Shown here: positions 1 through 11,400 of the stretch, one piece after another
How positions within the stretch are numbered: the first letter of the stretch is position 1
How the letters are laid out: each line of letters opens with the position of its first letter
From: Amblyornis subalaris
Taxonomy: Eukaryota; Chordata; Aves; Passeriformes; Ptilonorhynchidae
Assembly (NCBI GenBank): GCA_018881555.1
Contig: JACAXG010000070.1
Coordinates: 4,318,744 to 4,382,743, forward strand
Length of the DNA stretch: 64,000 nt
Direction of reading: 5' to 3'
Notes under the pieces: generated by a model
The model's input: only the letters and a program-made list of their open reading frames with translations
What the model was told of the DNA's origin: nothing
The model's database searches: none
Made by a program: the position numbers and the translations under genes

Positions 1-853
1 CTAATCCTGCCTCTTTACCACATCTAAAATGTACATGCTGTCTCTTTGTTTAAATGCATGTGTAAATGTCTTTCTCAGATACTGTCAGAGGGGGATGATC
101 AGCCCTGGCAATTTTAGATTAATAAATCAACTTTGATTTGATGAGATAATTTGAATTTTGACGATGAATACTTTGATAATATGAAATAACAATGGAAAAA
201 GAGCAGAAAGAGCTTCTGAACAGTAAAATCTTAGCAAATGCAGATATGATATAAAAGTGAAAGCGGTTGCATGGCTTTCCTAACTGGCAGGGCTTATTAC
301 AGGCTTTAAAAATTTTTATTTCCCTAAAATGTCTATTTTCATGTGCAGTTGATTAGATGAGGAAAAAAACTACATTTATAAAATTTTCAAGTCAAGTATT
401 TGATTTTACAAAGCCGGGAGGTACAAAAAAGTTAGAAATTATCTTGTGTGACTTTGATGTTACAGGGTGATGACCAAAAATTTTGTTTGGTGGCCGTAGG
501 CATCAAAACCTTCTTGAAGTGCTAAAGGAATTCAGATGCAGAACAGACTGAACTACTGTTGACATCTGAAGAAAGACAGCATGCTTCAAAATCACTATCT
601 TTTATTTATTTCTAAGCTTTATGGGACTTTTGCTGTTTGTACTAAAAATTGTTTTGTAGGCGTGGTGTCTCACCCTAAGGGAAAGTGAGCACCCAAGATT
701 CGTAGGTGTCCGTGGTCAACATGGAATGGCAAGCATCAGAGGATCCTCAAAAACTTAAAAATGTTCTATTAGTAAATTACATGGTTGGCATGGAAATTAG
801 TATAAGTTAGTTCCTCCTTTTCTAGTACAAATACACCTGGGTGGATTTTGATT

Positions 854-931
854 AAGGGGTAGAGTGAAAGAGAAGAGACAGAGAGATTAAAGAGAGGTAG
901 AGACAAAGAAAGGAAGAATGAAAGAAAGACA
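854..931. repeat. Purine-rich (GA) low-complexity tract
   Basis: Nearly every base is A or G, with runs such as gaaagagaag and gaaagaaagacaga. It is an imperfect GA-rich tract and not a clean tandem array. No function is inferred. Confidence 0.7.
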
Positions 932-2523
932 GATCACCAGTTCTAGCTCCAGGATTGATCCCACTGTTGGTTTTATGGTGCTTGAGGCACCGCTCAGNCT
1001 TCATGAGGGTACCTTTTTATAGATGTTTCCCTGCCCTGAAGCTGTTTCTGGCTTTCTATGCAAATTATTTATCATGCACAGAGCATTCTTCTAGACCTTT
1101 CTGGAAAAGGGTTGGAAGGCTTCACGGTCTTTGGTGATTTTGATCCTGCCCTGAGTCAGCCTTTGATCAATAGNCCATGCCCGCTTCTCAGCCTCACCAT
1201 GCACTTGTGCTGTGCTGTGGTGTGCTTAACTCCAGAAGCCAGAACAAGAACATTTGTCTCAGAAAATTGTTGTCCTACCTCCGTATGGCCCCTTTTCCAG
1301 CCACATCCTGTTCTTTCTCACAGTGTGTTCTTGCCAACAATCCTTGATTGCCTCTGGCTTGCTGGCTATCAGTGTTTGAGACATACGCTGTAGCCCCTTT
1401 TCTTCTGGGCTTTTACAATAGGAAACAGAAATTCTAAATAAAAGTTTGCTATTTATTAACACTGATTCCTTGGTCTATTTACATTGCTTCTTTGCAGCAT
1501 GAATTGCGTTAAAAAGATACATAATTATTCTNGTATCATAACAAGAATTCATACTGAATCCAAATCAGGAATGACTGACATAAAATAAACATTTTGCTTA
1601 CAAGCTGGTGTTCTTGTAAACTTGTATATTGTTATTGGATTCAGTGCTCAGGTCTCATTTGTACAAAATGGAGAAGAGTCAATTTTGCTTCTTTTAAATT
1701 TTGCTGCAAACTTTTAACATATGTGTCCATGTCAAAATGTAAAAAAGTGCTCTAACAGAAGTGCACATTACTTTGGTACTAAATGGACAAATTCTGCTCT
1801 GGGATATGCATTTTTACTTTCATGTGTAAGATGAGAATTTGATCCACAATTTACAATTAAGAAAAGCAAAGACAAAAGTAAAACTTCTAGTCTGATATAA
1901 AGACATATGAAGCATTTTTATTTTGGGCCACATCAAACATGCGTAATCCAAAATGAAATGCTGCCTTTACAAGAACAGAAAGCCTAGATTTTAGAGACGT
2001 TTATGTTCTGTTTGTATGACATATCTTAGTACTTCAGTATGCTGGAAACCCAGGTGTAACTCTCTTCTCTGTTGGGACAGTTTAAAGCTGCTTCATGGAT
2101 ATCAAGTCTTTATGGCTGGATCTGAAGATACCCCATGGTGGGCTGCTCACAGTTTCTCTTGGTGACTGTTTTTCACATGTGTATTGTCATAGCATCTGTG
2201 AATTAATCGCTCCTTCATGACTATGCTAAGTGCCGGGCTGCAAAGCTGCTGGGCCAATGATCTCTCCCTATACAATTTTACATTTTCTATACTTTAAATT
2301 TTGTACTACATACATTCATTTTACAGTACTTCATAAAAGGCAGAAAACATTTCCCAGGAGGGGGTGGCATCCAGTGCATTGAATGAGGCACAATTCTTCA
2401 GGAAACAGTATATTGTCATGAGCTGAAAGACTGATGTGNAAATATTAAGAGGTTGAACCAAGATTTCAGCCTTAGTGGTGGACAACATGGTCAGGTAACA
2501 GAAGTTTAAAGAAATGCAGGAGA

Positions 2524-2550
2524 ACACACACACACCCCCTCCCCCTTCCC
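2524..2550. repeat. Short CA microsatellite followed by C-rich tract
   Basis: About six CA units run directly into a C/T stretch (ccccctcccccttccc). It is a simple repeat of a common genomic type. Confidence 0.75.
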
Positions 2551-3401
2551 AGACANTCATCCACATGCACAGATGTCCAAAATTCTAACCAATAAAAATC
2601 ATGTTATGACCACTGCAAGCAAACAGATATATAGAAGGGCCCAAACCATGAAATGANCTTCAGGTGCATACATCACACTTTGTAAAATATTACTTAAAAT
2701 TTTTTTTATTTTTAAGTTTTAGGGAGTTTTACCCATTTATTCAACATATGGGATGCCATTTGTTCTGGGGAAAACCAGACTTACCTGATAAAAGGAGATT
2801 TTTCTGCAGAAACTGGAAGATATATAGTGAATGTGGAAGGGGATGGAAGGTAGATATAAGATGATTTTAAGGTTAACATTTCTGCCATGGACCTTTTTCT
2901 GTACTAGACAAGACTGTGTTGGTATCTTGGGACTGCCTGCGCAGATAAGGACTAAGTTAATGACAATGAATAATAGTCATTATCTTTGGGTTTGGTTTTG
3001 GTTTGGTTTTTTGGTGTGTCAGTGTAGTGGTATAGTAATCNCTTATGCAAGTGGAAAAATATGCACAGTTACAACACTTTGGAGCATATTGTAAGAAATA
3101 AAGTGATTTTTGTGGGTGACTCACAACATCAGCAGATGAATGGCTCTGACAAATTTAGTGAGAGAAATCCAATGATGTTGTCCTGTTTTCCAGAATTAAA
3201 GGAATTTCTCTTATTATTAATAGAAGTGTCCTTATGTTAGGTATTAACAGTGACTCTGTCAATTATTCAGTGAAGTCTGAGTGGTATATCACCTCACTAC
3301 TTTNAAAATCCTTATCGGAACCAGTAAGGATGTTCTCCCTGTTGGAGATCAATATTCCAAATAGTATCTGCAAAATACAATCATACTGTATAATATACAA
3401 C

Positions 3402-3565
3402 ATGGGGTGACAATCACTGCCCTGGTTCAGCTGCCCACATTATTTCTGAAACAAGCCAGCATGCCATTGGTTTTCTTGGCCACCTATACACACCAATGGC
3501 TCATATTCACTATGATTCCATAGTTCCTTGCAGGACTATCCCATCATCTATTTCTACTGAATAAT
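3402..3565 (-). mobile_element. CR1 LINE fragment, antisense, degenerate
   Basis: Read on the plus strand, the stretch follows the antisense of the avian CR1 ORF2 3' region phrase by phrase: gacaatcactgccct, then cccacattatttctg, then caagccagcatgccattgg, then ttcttggccacc, then tggctcatattca. This part of CR1 encodes the stretch downstream of the reverse-transcriptase core, so the piece is an internal fragment without the 3' terminus. It is diverged and carries no open frame. It cannot be the same insertion as the antisense piece near 4291, because on an antisense copy the 3' end should come first and here it comes second. The family assignment rests on recognised phrases; the subfamily is unknown. 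Confidence 0.75.
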
Positions 3566-4290
3566 AGCTTCTCTCACACTGTTCTTTGCTTCGTTTCTCT
3601 GCTATTTGCAGTTGTGTAAAGAAATAGCTGAACATATCATTTTTTAAGATGTTAATATTTTATTAATGCTTGCTTTAGTTTAAATGTGATATTTCAGATT
3701 AATTACTTCTGATCTATCCAGTTAGCTAGAAGGCTTTCCTGGATACTAGGCTAATTGCTTATTTCTCTTCTCCTGCTAATGCTTCTGTATTCAAACTTGG
3801 CTGCCCTCATGAAAATCGGGCTTGAGATCTCCATCAACTTTGTATTGCATGCTGAAAGTGAACAAGCAAACAAACAAACAGGCATAATGTTCAATCCTCA
3901 AGGAAAGTTCCCTGTGTTTTGNAGGTTCCTTGGTGCCTTCAAATTGGACTGGTCTCTTTTTGCAGTTTTTCCCTCTGTGTTGAAGAGAACGTTGTTTGAC
4001 AAGGAAGGAGAGGGACAGTGACAAGGGGAAGCAGAGGAACAGTGCTCTGATTAGGAAAAGGACAGATGTTTCTCAGTCACAGTCATTCTCACAGCTGATA
4101 TTCTTCCTTGGTATGCCATTTAAAGGAGCAAGCACAGTTTAATCCTGNCCTGGAATAGTGCTCACTGATAAAGGTAACTTTGCCCAAGTGTGGGTTAAAA
4201 GACTGGACTATGAGAGGGAAGAGACAGTTTTCTTCTGTACAAGTAGTTCCTTCTCACTTCTACAGTAATGTAGAACTATTTTGAGAAGCA
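3566..4290. other. Unique AT-rich spacer
   Basis: No gene or repeat is recognised. Overlapping 77 to 88-codon frames on both strands share an N base and resemble nothing known. A short AAAC run (3865-3881) is the only simple repeat. Confidence 0.55.
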
Positions 4291-4480
4291 CATTCATAGA
4301 ATAGCTTTGGTTGGTAGGTATCTCAGGCCTTCAACCTCAGGTCAGGTTGATCAGGCTTTAATTCATCGGAGGTTTTAATATCTCCAAGGGTGGAACTTCC
4401 ACAGCCTCTCTGTGTTTTTTTTCAGCAATCAGTTCACTCAAGAGCTAATTTAGGCTAGTTTTTTTCATTGTGAATCCAGA
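4291..4480 (-). mobile_element. CR1 LINE 3' end, antisense, old copy
   Basis: The copy opens with cattcatagaatagctttgg, the reverse complement of the CR1 3' terminus, which in birds ends in repeats of an ATTCTATG-like octamer. It continues with ttaatatctccaagggtgga and acttccacagcctctctgtg, matching the antisense of the conserved CR1 3' tail. Several indels and substitutions mark an old copy. The boundary near 4480 is soft, because similarity fades gradually. Confidence 0.7.
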
Positions 4481-5320
4481 GTATCCCTGAAGTCCTGTCT
4501 TACATTTTCTATGAGATTGTCTGGATAATTCCCATTTGCTGCACTATTAACTGGACTGATTTTTGCTTATTTTCTTTTTCAAAGGACTTGGTGATTTTCT
4601 TCAGTTTTGTCTCTTAAGAACAGGCATAGCCATGCTCATGCCAACTAGCATAAGCTGCCTGAGAGAGGGGCATCTAAACAGAGAACTGCAGTGAGCCCAT
4701 CTCACAGAGTTAATGGAAAAGAATAGCATCTCTACAAAGTATCTTTGCCCACCCAGGCTCTGAAAGGTTTGAAATAAAAAGTTGTCTCAAAATAAAAAAG
4801 ATGAAATATGTTATTAAAATAAGTCAAAACAAAGTGTTCCAACTTGAGGAACAACTGTTTTTCTACTGACAAAGACTATTATATTTGCCTAAGTTCATGT
4901 ATTCAGTGAACTGCATTTTTCAACAAATGAGAGGTTTAAGGTTTCTGCCCTGCCTGCCCTAATTTTATATAATTAGAGATGAGTTTTACAATTCTGAGAA
5001 AGTGAATTACCTGTCTGGATTTTACATTGTGAAGAAGTTTAAAATAAATTGTAGCTCAGATTTAAGAAAAGCAGGTTATTATTTAAGCAGAAGATATTTA
5101 AACAGGCAAGCAGCTGGCACNCTAAAGAGAGGGTGCTCCGTTCCCATTCACTGTGCTGCAGCCTGCCATGAGAAACCGACCCTCAGGCAAAGGGGCACTT
5201 TGCCCTCCAAGACACTGGTGTGAGTGAAACAGAGGAGGAGGTGATGGGGGTCACCCCAAAGTCTCCAAAAGATTGAAATATTTTTCTTTCTTCTCGGTGA
5301 CCCATTCTACTCCATTTCAG
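4481..5320. other. Unique spacer, no gene recognised
   Basis: The sequence is AT-rich. The open frame at 5002-5223 (73 codons) is interrupted by an N and resembles no known family. Nothing else stands out. Confidence 0.5.
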
Positions 5321-5457
5321 CTGCACGGGAAGCATGAAACGTTTTACTACAATGGGAATTTATATGCAAATGAGTTTCACATTGCATTGAGAAGCAGATT
5401 GAAATCCCTGAAGTGCCTGGGAGCCAGACCTTCGGATCTGGTCCCCAGTGGCTTTTG
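5321..5457 (+). other. Exon-like segment with good splice sites and an open frame
   Basis: A 137-bp segment is bounded on the left by a pyrimidine-rich tract ending in tccatttcag and on the right by g|gtaagtg, a near-consensus donor. The frame starting at the first base stays open for 45 codons with two bases left over (phase 0 in, phase 2 out). The translation begins LHGKHETFYYNGN and resembles no family I know. Near its 3' end a hairpin (5419-5446) has a TTCG loop. The segment contains the octamer ATGCAAAT, so a conserved regulatory element is an alternative. The call rests on pattern alone; such AG...GT pairs also arise by chance. Confidence 0.3.
5419..5446 (+). other. Hairpin with a TTCG tetraloop
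   Basis: The arms gggagccagacc and gatctggtcccc pair across a TTCG loop: nine Watson-Crick pairs, one G-U pair and two mismatches over twelve positions. The loop is closed by C-G, the arrangement of the very stable UUCG tetraloop in RNA. It lies within the exon-like segment just before its donor site. Whether it is transcribed is unknown. Confidence 0.55.
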
Positions 5458-8400
5458 GTAAGTGAAATTCCTTAGTATTGGGCTGATATTGCTAATACTG
5501 TGATTCTCCACACCCAAGCAGGAACGGATTAATTTTTTCCATAGTTCTCTAGCTTCCACATCAGAAATGGTAGCCCAAGAAGAATCAAGATGTCATGAAC
5601 GGACTGTGTTTATTCACTTCATATACGAATAACAACATTGTTTGAGTTCCTCTATTACGTTCTCCAGCAATAAAAAAAAAAGCTTCAATAAATGAATATT
5701 CACTTGAAAATGTTTCCCATGATTGACTCTAAGTGAATTGCACACAACATTGCATGAAAGGTGACAATAACACTTCTAGGTATTTTGGAAGAGAAGCCTA
5801 ACTTTCAGGAACTTTATTGAAAGAAAAATGAGTGTTAGGAATTCTAAAACCTGACAGGTCCTTTCCCCTAACAGATCAAATGACTGCAAAATTGTGGGTA
5901 TGTCTCTCAATCCGTGTAGAATATCCTTTGTCTAAGTGATTTGAATAAACATTCTTTGACTTTTTGCATGTCTGCATACATGTAGATTTTTGACCTTCAG
6001 CGTGCCCATGGCTCATGTGGTGATTTAGCTTCAGTTGGCATAANTTATGTAGAAAAACTTCAAAACATAAAGATTAAAAGTATATTACAATTATTTGGCT
6101 CATTCTGCTGACTGAACAAGTTTCAAGGGTTATGAAAGCAAGGTTATTGCATTANTCTGTTTCAGTCAAAAAACAAATACAATCTTAGGAATTATTTAGG
6201 TGAGGAAAAATGAAACAGAAAACATCACCAGGCCACTCTATAATACTTTCACACACCATGTCTTGAAAATTGNCTGTAATTCTAATGTAATGCTCTCAGA
6301 AGATTGTAGCAGAATTGAAAATAGCATTGAGAAAGGTGATGAGGATGGTCACAGACACCAGACAGACTTTGTATGCAAATGGACTAACCAGACTTCTCTG
6401 ACTGAAAAGAGATAAAGAGATGGTATGGCAGATGACTGTGAAATCACGTGTGGGGTGAAGAAGGTAAACGAAAATGAAGTCATGTGGTGCTTGAGGTGCC
6501 TTAGTGCTTCATGATCTGTAATATTACAGGGCAGCTATTTGCAGCTCTGCAGCCTTTCACTTGAGCTGCCTGGAGCCATGCAGGCAGGCAGTTTTCCCTT
6601 GTATTCCCTTGCTTTCATGCTGGTGCCATTGGTCTCATGCCCCCACACCTGCAGACTCCGATGATGTTGTTATATGGGTTCTCATGGGAGGCAAAAGCTG
6701 CTGGCATGAGAAACATCCCTGCTCAGCCCTCTTCACTCTTGCTTTGCTGATTTTAGTTTATGCTAGGAAAAAGGGAGTGCAGTGCACAACAAAGCAGGTT
6801 ACAACCAATTAAATACTTGATAAACATTATACAGGAATACATGTTCATGGAGAATTAAAAGCTGATCAATAGGTATTTCTGATGCCTTAGTAGTGTTCAT
6901 CAGTCAGTGCTAATAGCATGACAAACAGGAACACCAATAGCATGTTTAAGCCAATCCCCATGGAAAGTACACACTACTGGGGAAAAGCATGGTGATGGNA
7001 GGGGAAGAGCAATCAGCAGTACTAGAGGTAAAGCAGAGGGAGACTCAGGAATGTGAAAGTTAGTCAAAGTTGTAAGGTGAGGAGGCAGATGTAACTGGGG
7101 TCGAGTGCATCACATCCATAGAGTTAGGGGAGCTAGGAAAAACTTCAAAGATGGCAGGATGAAAAAGAGTAGATACAGATGGGCATGACCCAAACAACTG
7201 TGATTGCACACACCATTTTTGTGGTGAGTTACAGTCATCTTCATGTCTTGTTAAATCCAGGTCTGAAAGAGAGAGATGATGCTGCAGTGTTGTGGCTGTG
7301 AGATGCCTCCTGTATCATCTAGCATGTCCATCCATGGTTCAAGAGGTGACATTCTTTGCTTGCATCCTTAGTGATAACTGCATGTTAAAAGGACCATTCC
7401 AGATTCTTGAGTATCTTTAAGGTTGAATGTGAGTTTTGTGACAGTTTAATATAATAGTGCAGGAAGAGACCTGTTTTCTTGTGTTCTTGTGGGAACTAGA
7501 CTTCACTTGACCGGTGAGAAGTCTCCAGCCTGTTAAAACCAGCCAGATGAGCAATACTGGGACAGAGCCAGCAGGGAATGTTCACTCAGCTGATTTTCCT
7601 CTTCAGATCATGCAAAATCTTAGCATGCTGCTAACGTTTTATTCTGTAAGGAAGCAGAAGTAAGTTTAAAACCTGTTCTTCTGACAAACTCACAAATTTG
7701 CAAAGGAATTTAATTTCATTTAAAAATTAAAGCAGCTGTTAATGTTAAAATGAGTTGGACATCTATAATGAGAGGCTAAATTGCCTCCCTGGTTTCTTGG
7801 AATAGCTTCAGCATTTAAGTAGGAGAGAGCTGGTACCTCTCAGACACACTGAGCATTACTAGGCTTATCAGAAGGACCCCAGTATTATGCCCATATTAAC
7901 ACAGCCTTAACAGACTTTATGTATTCAGCAGTTTCTCTGGAAAGATAGAGTGTAGGATTTTCAGATGGATGTGAGAAGCTAAAAAGCAAAAGCTCAATTA
8001 CATTTGATGAGTTTTTCCCCTTCCCTCTGTGGTTGACTGGATCATTACTGAGCAGAACCATCTGCAATTGTATAAATCAATTTTTATTAACACAGCAGGA
8101 GCCATACATCCCAATGAGATTGGGGCATACCATGCATGCCAGTCTGGTGTGTGCCTTCCTTACATTTGGCCAGTCTTTGGCAGGGGCAGTGCTTGGCAGC
8201 AGGAGCATCTGCTGTGGCAGCAGGTTGGCAGAGTAAAGCCAGTGCAAAAGCCAGGCAGGAGAAGATGCTGGAGCTCTTACCCTGGCTTTCACTGTATGTG
8301 AAATTATGGATTAAATTGTGAGATACCCAGGATAATCACCATGAAACTACCTCCCAAGAATCTGGAAATCTAATTGTTATGAGGAAACATTGGAAAATGA

Positions 8401-11400
8401 CCTGGAATACTGCGACATTTACTAAAATGGGCTGCCTAGAGTCATTCAAGTAGCAGGATGGTGGTGCATGGATAATGAGATGTCCCCCCTGAACCTCAGA
8501 GGATCTCTCATGTTGTCTGCTTCACTGCATATTGGTGTTTCCAGACTAGACCATGGCAATCTGGGCGGACTTGCTGTGGACACTGTATGGGCCTTCTTAG
8601 ATACCGGTGGCTTTGGGTGTTTTCTTACAATATGTTCTGTTTTGAAGGTCCTACTAGTGCCTTGAAATACTCTTGAACACATTAAAAGAAATGGGAGCAT
8701 GGCCTTCAACGTACATGGTAAGATTTTTTGAAAGCTATTCCATTGTAAAGCATTCTTTTTTTTATTTGAAACATATAAAAATGTTTATACATATACATTA
8801 AATTAAGGATATGCTCTAAAGGTTTTTCCCCCAGAACTTGTGAAATGCAGATATAATGATGGGGAGAGCAGGACTATGAATGTGCAGAGACCAAAGAGAA
8901 AATGGAATGAGAGGTCATGCTTTTTGCCTGGCAGGCAACAGGAAAAATATTTATGTGGTACTAATGGAAAACACTTTCTTTTATGTTCAGGGTACAAGTA
9001 CTGTTGAAAGGCAAAATGGAATAGGAGCCAAGCAGCCAAATGTAACAAGGAACTTTGCAGACATCTCTTACAGCAATGCTAAAGGGAAATATGTTAGAAA
9101 TATATTGTTTAGCAGAAACAATGAACTGCAGCAGAAGGATGTGAGATAAAATTAATGGAAACAGAAGTAATTTCAAAGTCTGCACCGAGAACATGAATAA
9201 ATGGTCACTGAGCAGGTGATCTGGAAAACATTGAGTTGAATATCTGGGGCTTCTGGAATAACTAACTAAACCAAATGAATCTTATACATATAAAAAAGTC
9301 AAATAGTGAATGATATGGGAAGTGCACCAGACAAAATGATGGGAATAAAGGATTCTCAGAAAGTTTAAAAGAGGCACACAGTTACACTGTTATGCTTCTA
9401 TAGGATGTAGCTAGTCTCAAAGGTCACTCTCCAGTGTCAATTGCTCTTTTATTTTCCTTGATTCCGAGACAAAAAACCCAATACTTATAAAAGCAGGCAA
9501 TATGAAGACAAATATGAGAAATCAAAGGCTGTTTTACCTGTGTAAATATGGGGTTCATTGAAAACANGGTGTCATTTTGATAAAGTAAGCGAACATCTCA
9601 GGGATAAAAGCTTTGAATATATTATTTTGTGCTCCTAGCCTGCAATAAAGCACAGTACATGCTTACCCACAAAGGCAACACTTGAAGTTCAGTCAGGACA
9701 AAAGAATAGCAGAATCCCAGAGCACAGCTGGTCAGAGAGCACCAAAGGAAATACATCTTAATTCTTCTCATTTCAGTACTCTTTTATTTTTTTAAAAGGA
9801 TCTTCATTTTTACATGCTGGGTACTTCCTAATTTTTACTGTTTCAGACAACATAATGGACAAGATGCCTCATGTAAAAACAGTTTTCATGTTTATTTTAT
9901 TCTTTTAGCTCACCTGCAGGAATAAGATCATTTTGTCAGGAAATTGAGATATGAGATTTCCTGTAAATGTCAGGAGTTCGTATCATAAAGAGTGACAGTC
10001 ATTCTCAGAGAACCTATTGTCATTTCATCTGAAGAAGTTGTCCTGTAACAACTACCAATGTTTAATAAACATCCTCTGCTCTTGGGAGCATGGCAGAATC
10101 AAAGAACACTATGCCCACTTGTCCCTTTGGCAGCATGAAATCATTGTATACTGTACAACATGTGCCATCCTCCACCCCTCTCAGACCCTTCAGCAGCTCC
10201 TGCTACCTCCTTTGGCCCACCCATAAACAAACCAGACCCATCTGAACTCTTTGTCTACCTGACCTGATGTCCCATGCATCATTTTAAAATACTTGATGCC
10301 CACTGCACTGAGTTCCTTTGGCAGAGGTTGCTGCCTTATGTCATCNTTGTACCAGGGACAAATCCTCCAAAATCTACTTCCAGTAGAAATCAGGTGGAGA
10401 GAGCAAAAAACCGGGTGTAGAGGCCTCATTTTGTTGGTAGTGATTACTTATATTCAGAAAGGCTCTGTTTATGCTCTGGTTTTATGATGTGATTTTTTTT
10501 TCTCCTTGTTTGGAAAACAAGTATATGAGACTTCTTCCAAGTGTCTGAGAAGGGACACTCGATGCTCTGTGAAATCCCCACAGACAAAGACTGATGAACA
10601 GGCAGACATGTGGAAAGGGGTGGGTGAAAAACTTTAAAGAAAGGGATTTTATAAGTATCTACACACATTGTTTACACTTTGAAGTTTCTTATTTCTATTT
10701 CTCTAGGTGTTTTAATGCTGTTTCAGAAATACTGATGAAGTAAGATTTCTAGATATGTAAGTATTGTTAACTTTTATTAGAAACATTATTGCTATTTCGT
10801 TTATGTTAAAGATCACCAAGGTAAGTTTTTAAGATCCGTTTCAAACTGGTTTATGGTTTTAACTTTTGTATGTGGTTATAACTTTCTGACAATCAATTCG
10901 TGGTAAACCTAACAAACTGTCAGTTTCTGCCATGGAGATTTTACCTCCTTGAGGTTGCTGTGCCAAGATACTCTTCAGCAAAACATTTTAGATAATGTAA
11001 CAAATAAATGTAAACACAATAATCACTTGATATTATGATTCAACATCTATCCAAATTAAATAAAAATACTTTGCTACATCCTACTAGAGAGAGAATTGAT
11101 TTGACAAAGGTATATTAAACCAATATATCCCTGAATATGACAAGGAGTTGCAAAAAGGTCAATATTTTATGTCAGCTAAACAATTTTAAGAGCTCCTGAA
11201 ATACTGATACTTTTACTTCTAATCTTCACTACAAAAATTTCCAACCTCCTTGTAATTTTGTCTTTGTATCAGCTTTTGGTAGTATAACTGAGACATTATC
11301 AGTGGCTCAAGATACGTTACATGAATTCCATCATGAACTACTAGCTCATGCCATTCCTCTCCATTNGTCTGGAATTGCCCAAATACCAGGTGAAATGCAT

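Larger units (their letters stand above)
1..3401. other. AT-rich non-coding stretch, no gene recognised
   Basis: No frame here resembles a known protein; the longest are about 60 to 110 codons and are interrupted by N bases or have no codon character. Positions 854-931 are a purine-rich GA tract. A CA run lies at about 2524-2535, followed by C-rich sequence. A polyadenylation-type AATAAA hexamer lies near 1438, downstream of a somewhat GC-richer 500-bp block (950-1450). That block might be an old transcript 3' end or a decayed LTR, but nothing decides it. Confidence 0.6.

Noticed and set aside
950..1462. Gene 3' end or LTR with AATAAA near 1438
   Set aside because: A single hexamer in AT-rich DNA is uninformative; no supporting termini or coding sequence upstream.
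2779..2787. Perfect minus-strand donor (CAG|GTAAGT)
   Set aside because: No acceptor at a plausible distance and no open frame; isolated motif.
9700..9760. Phrase agcagaatcccagagcacag, like a CR1 antisense start
   Set aside because: Only about 20 bases fit and the following sequence does not continue as CR1.
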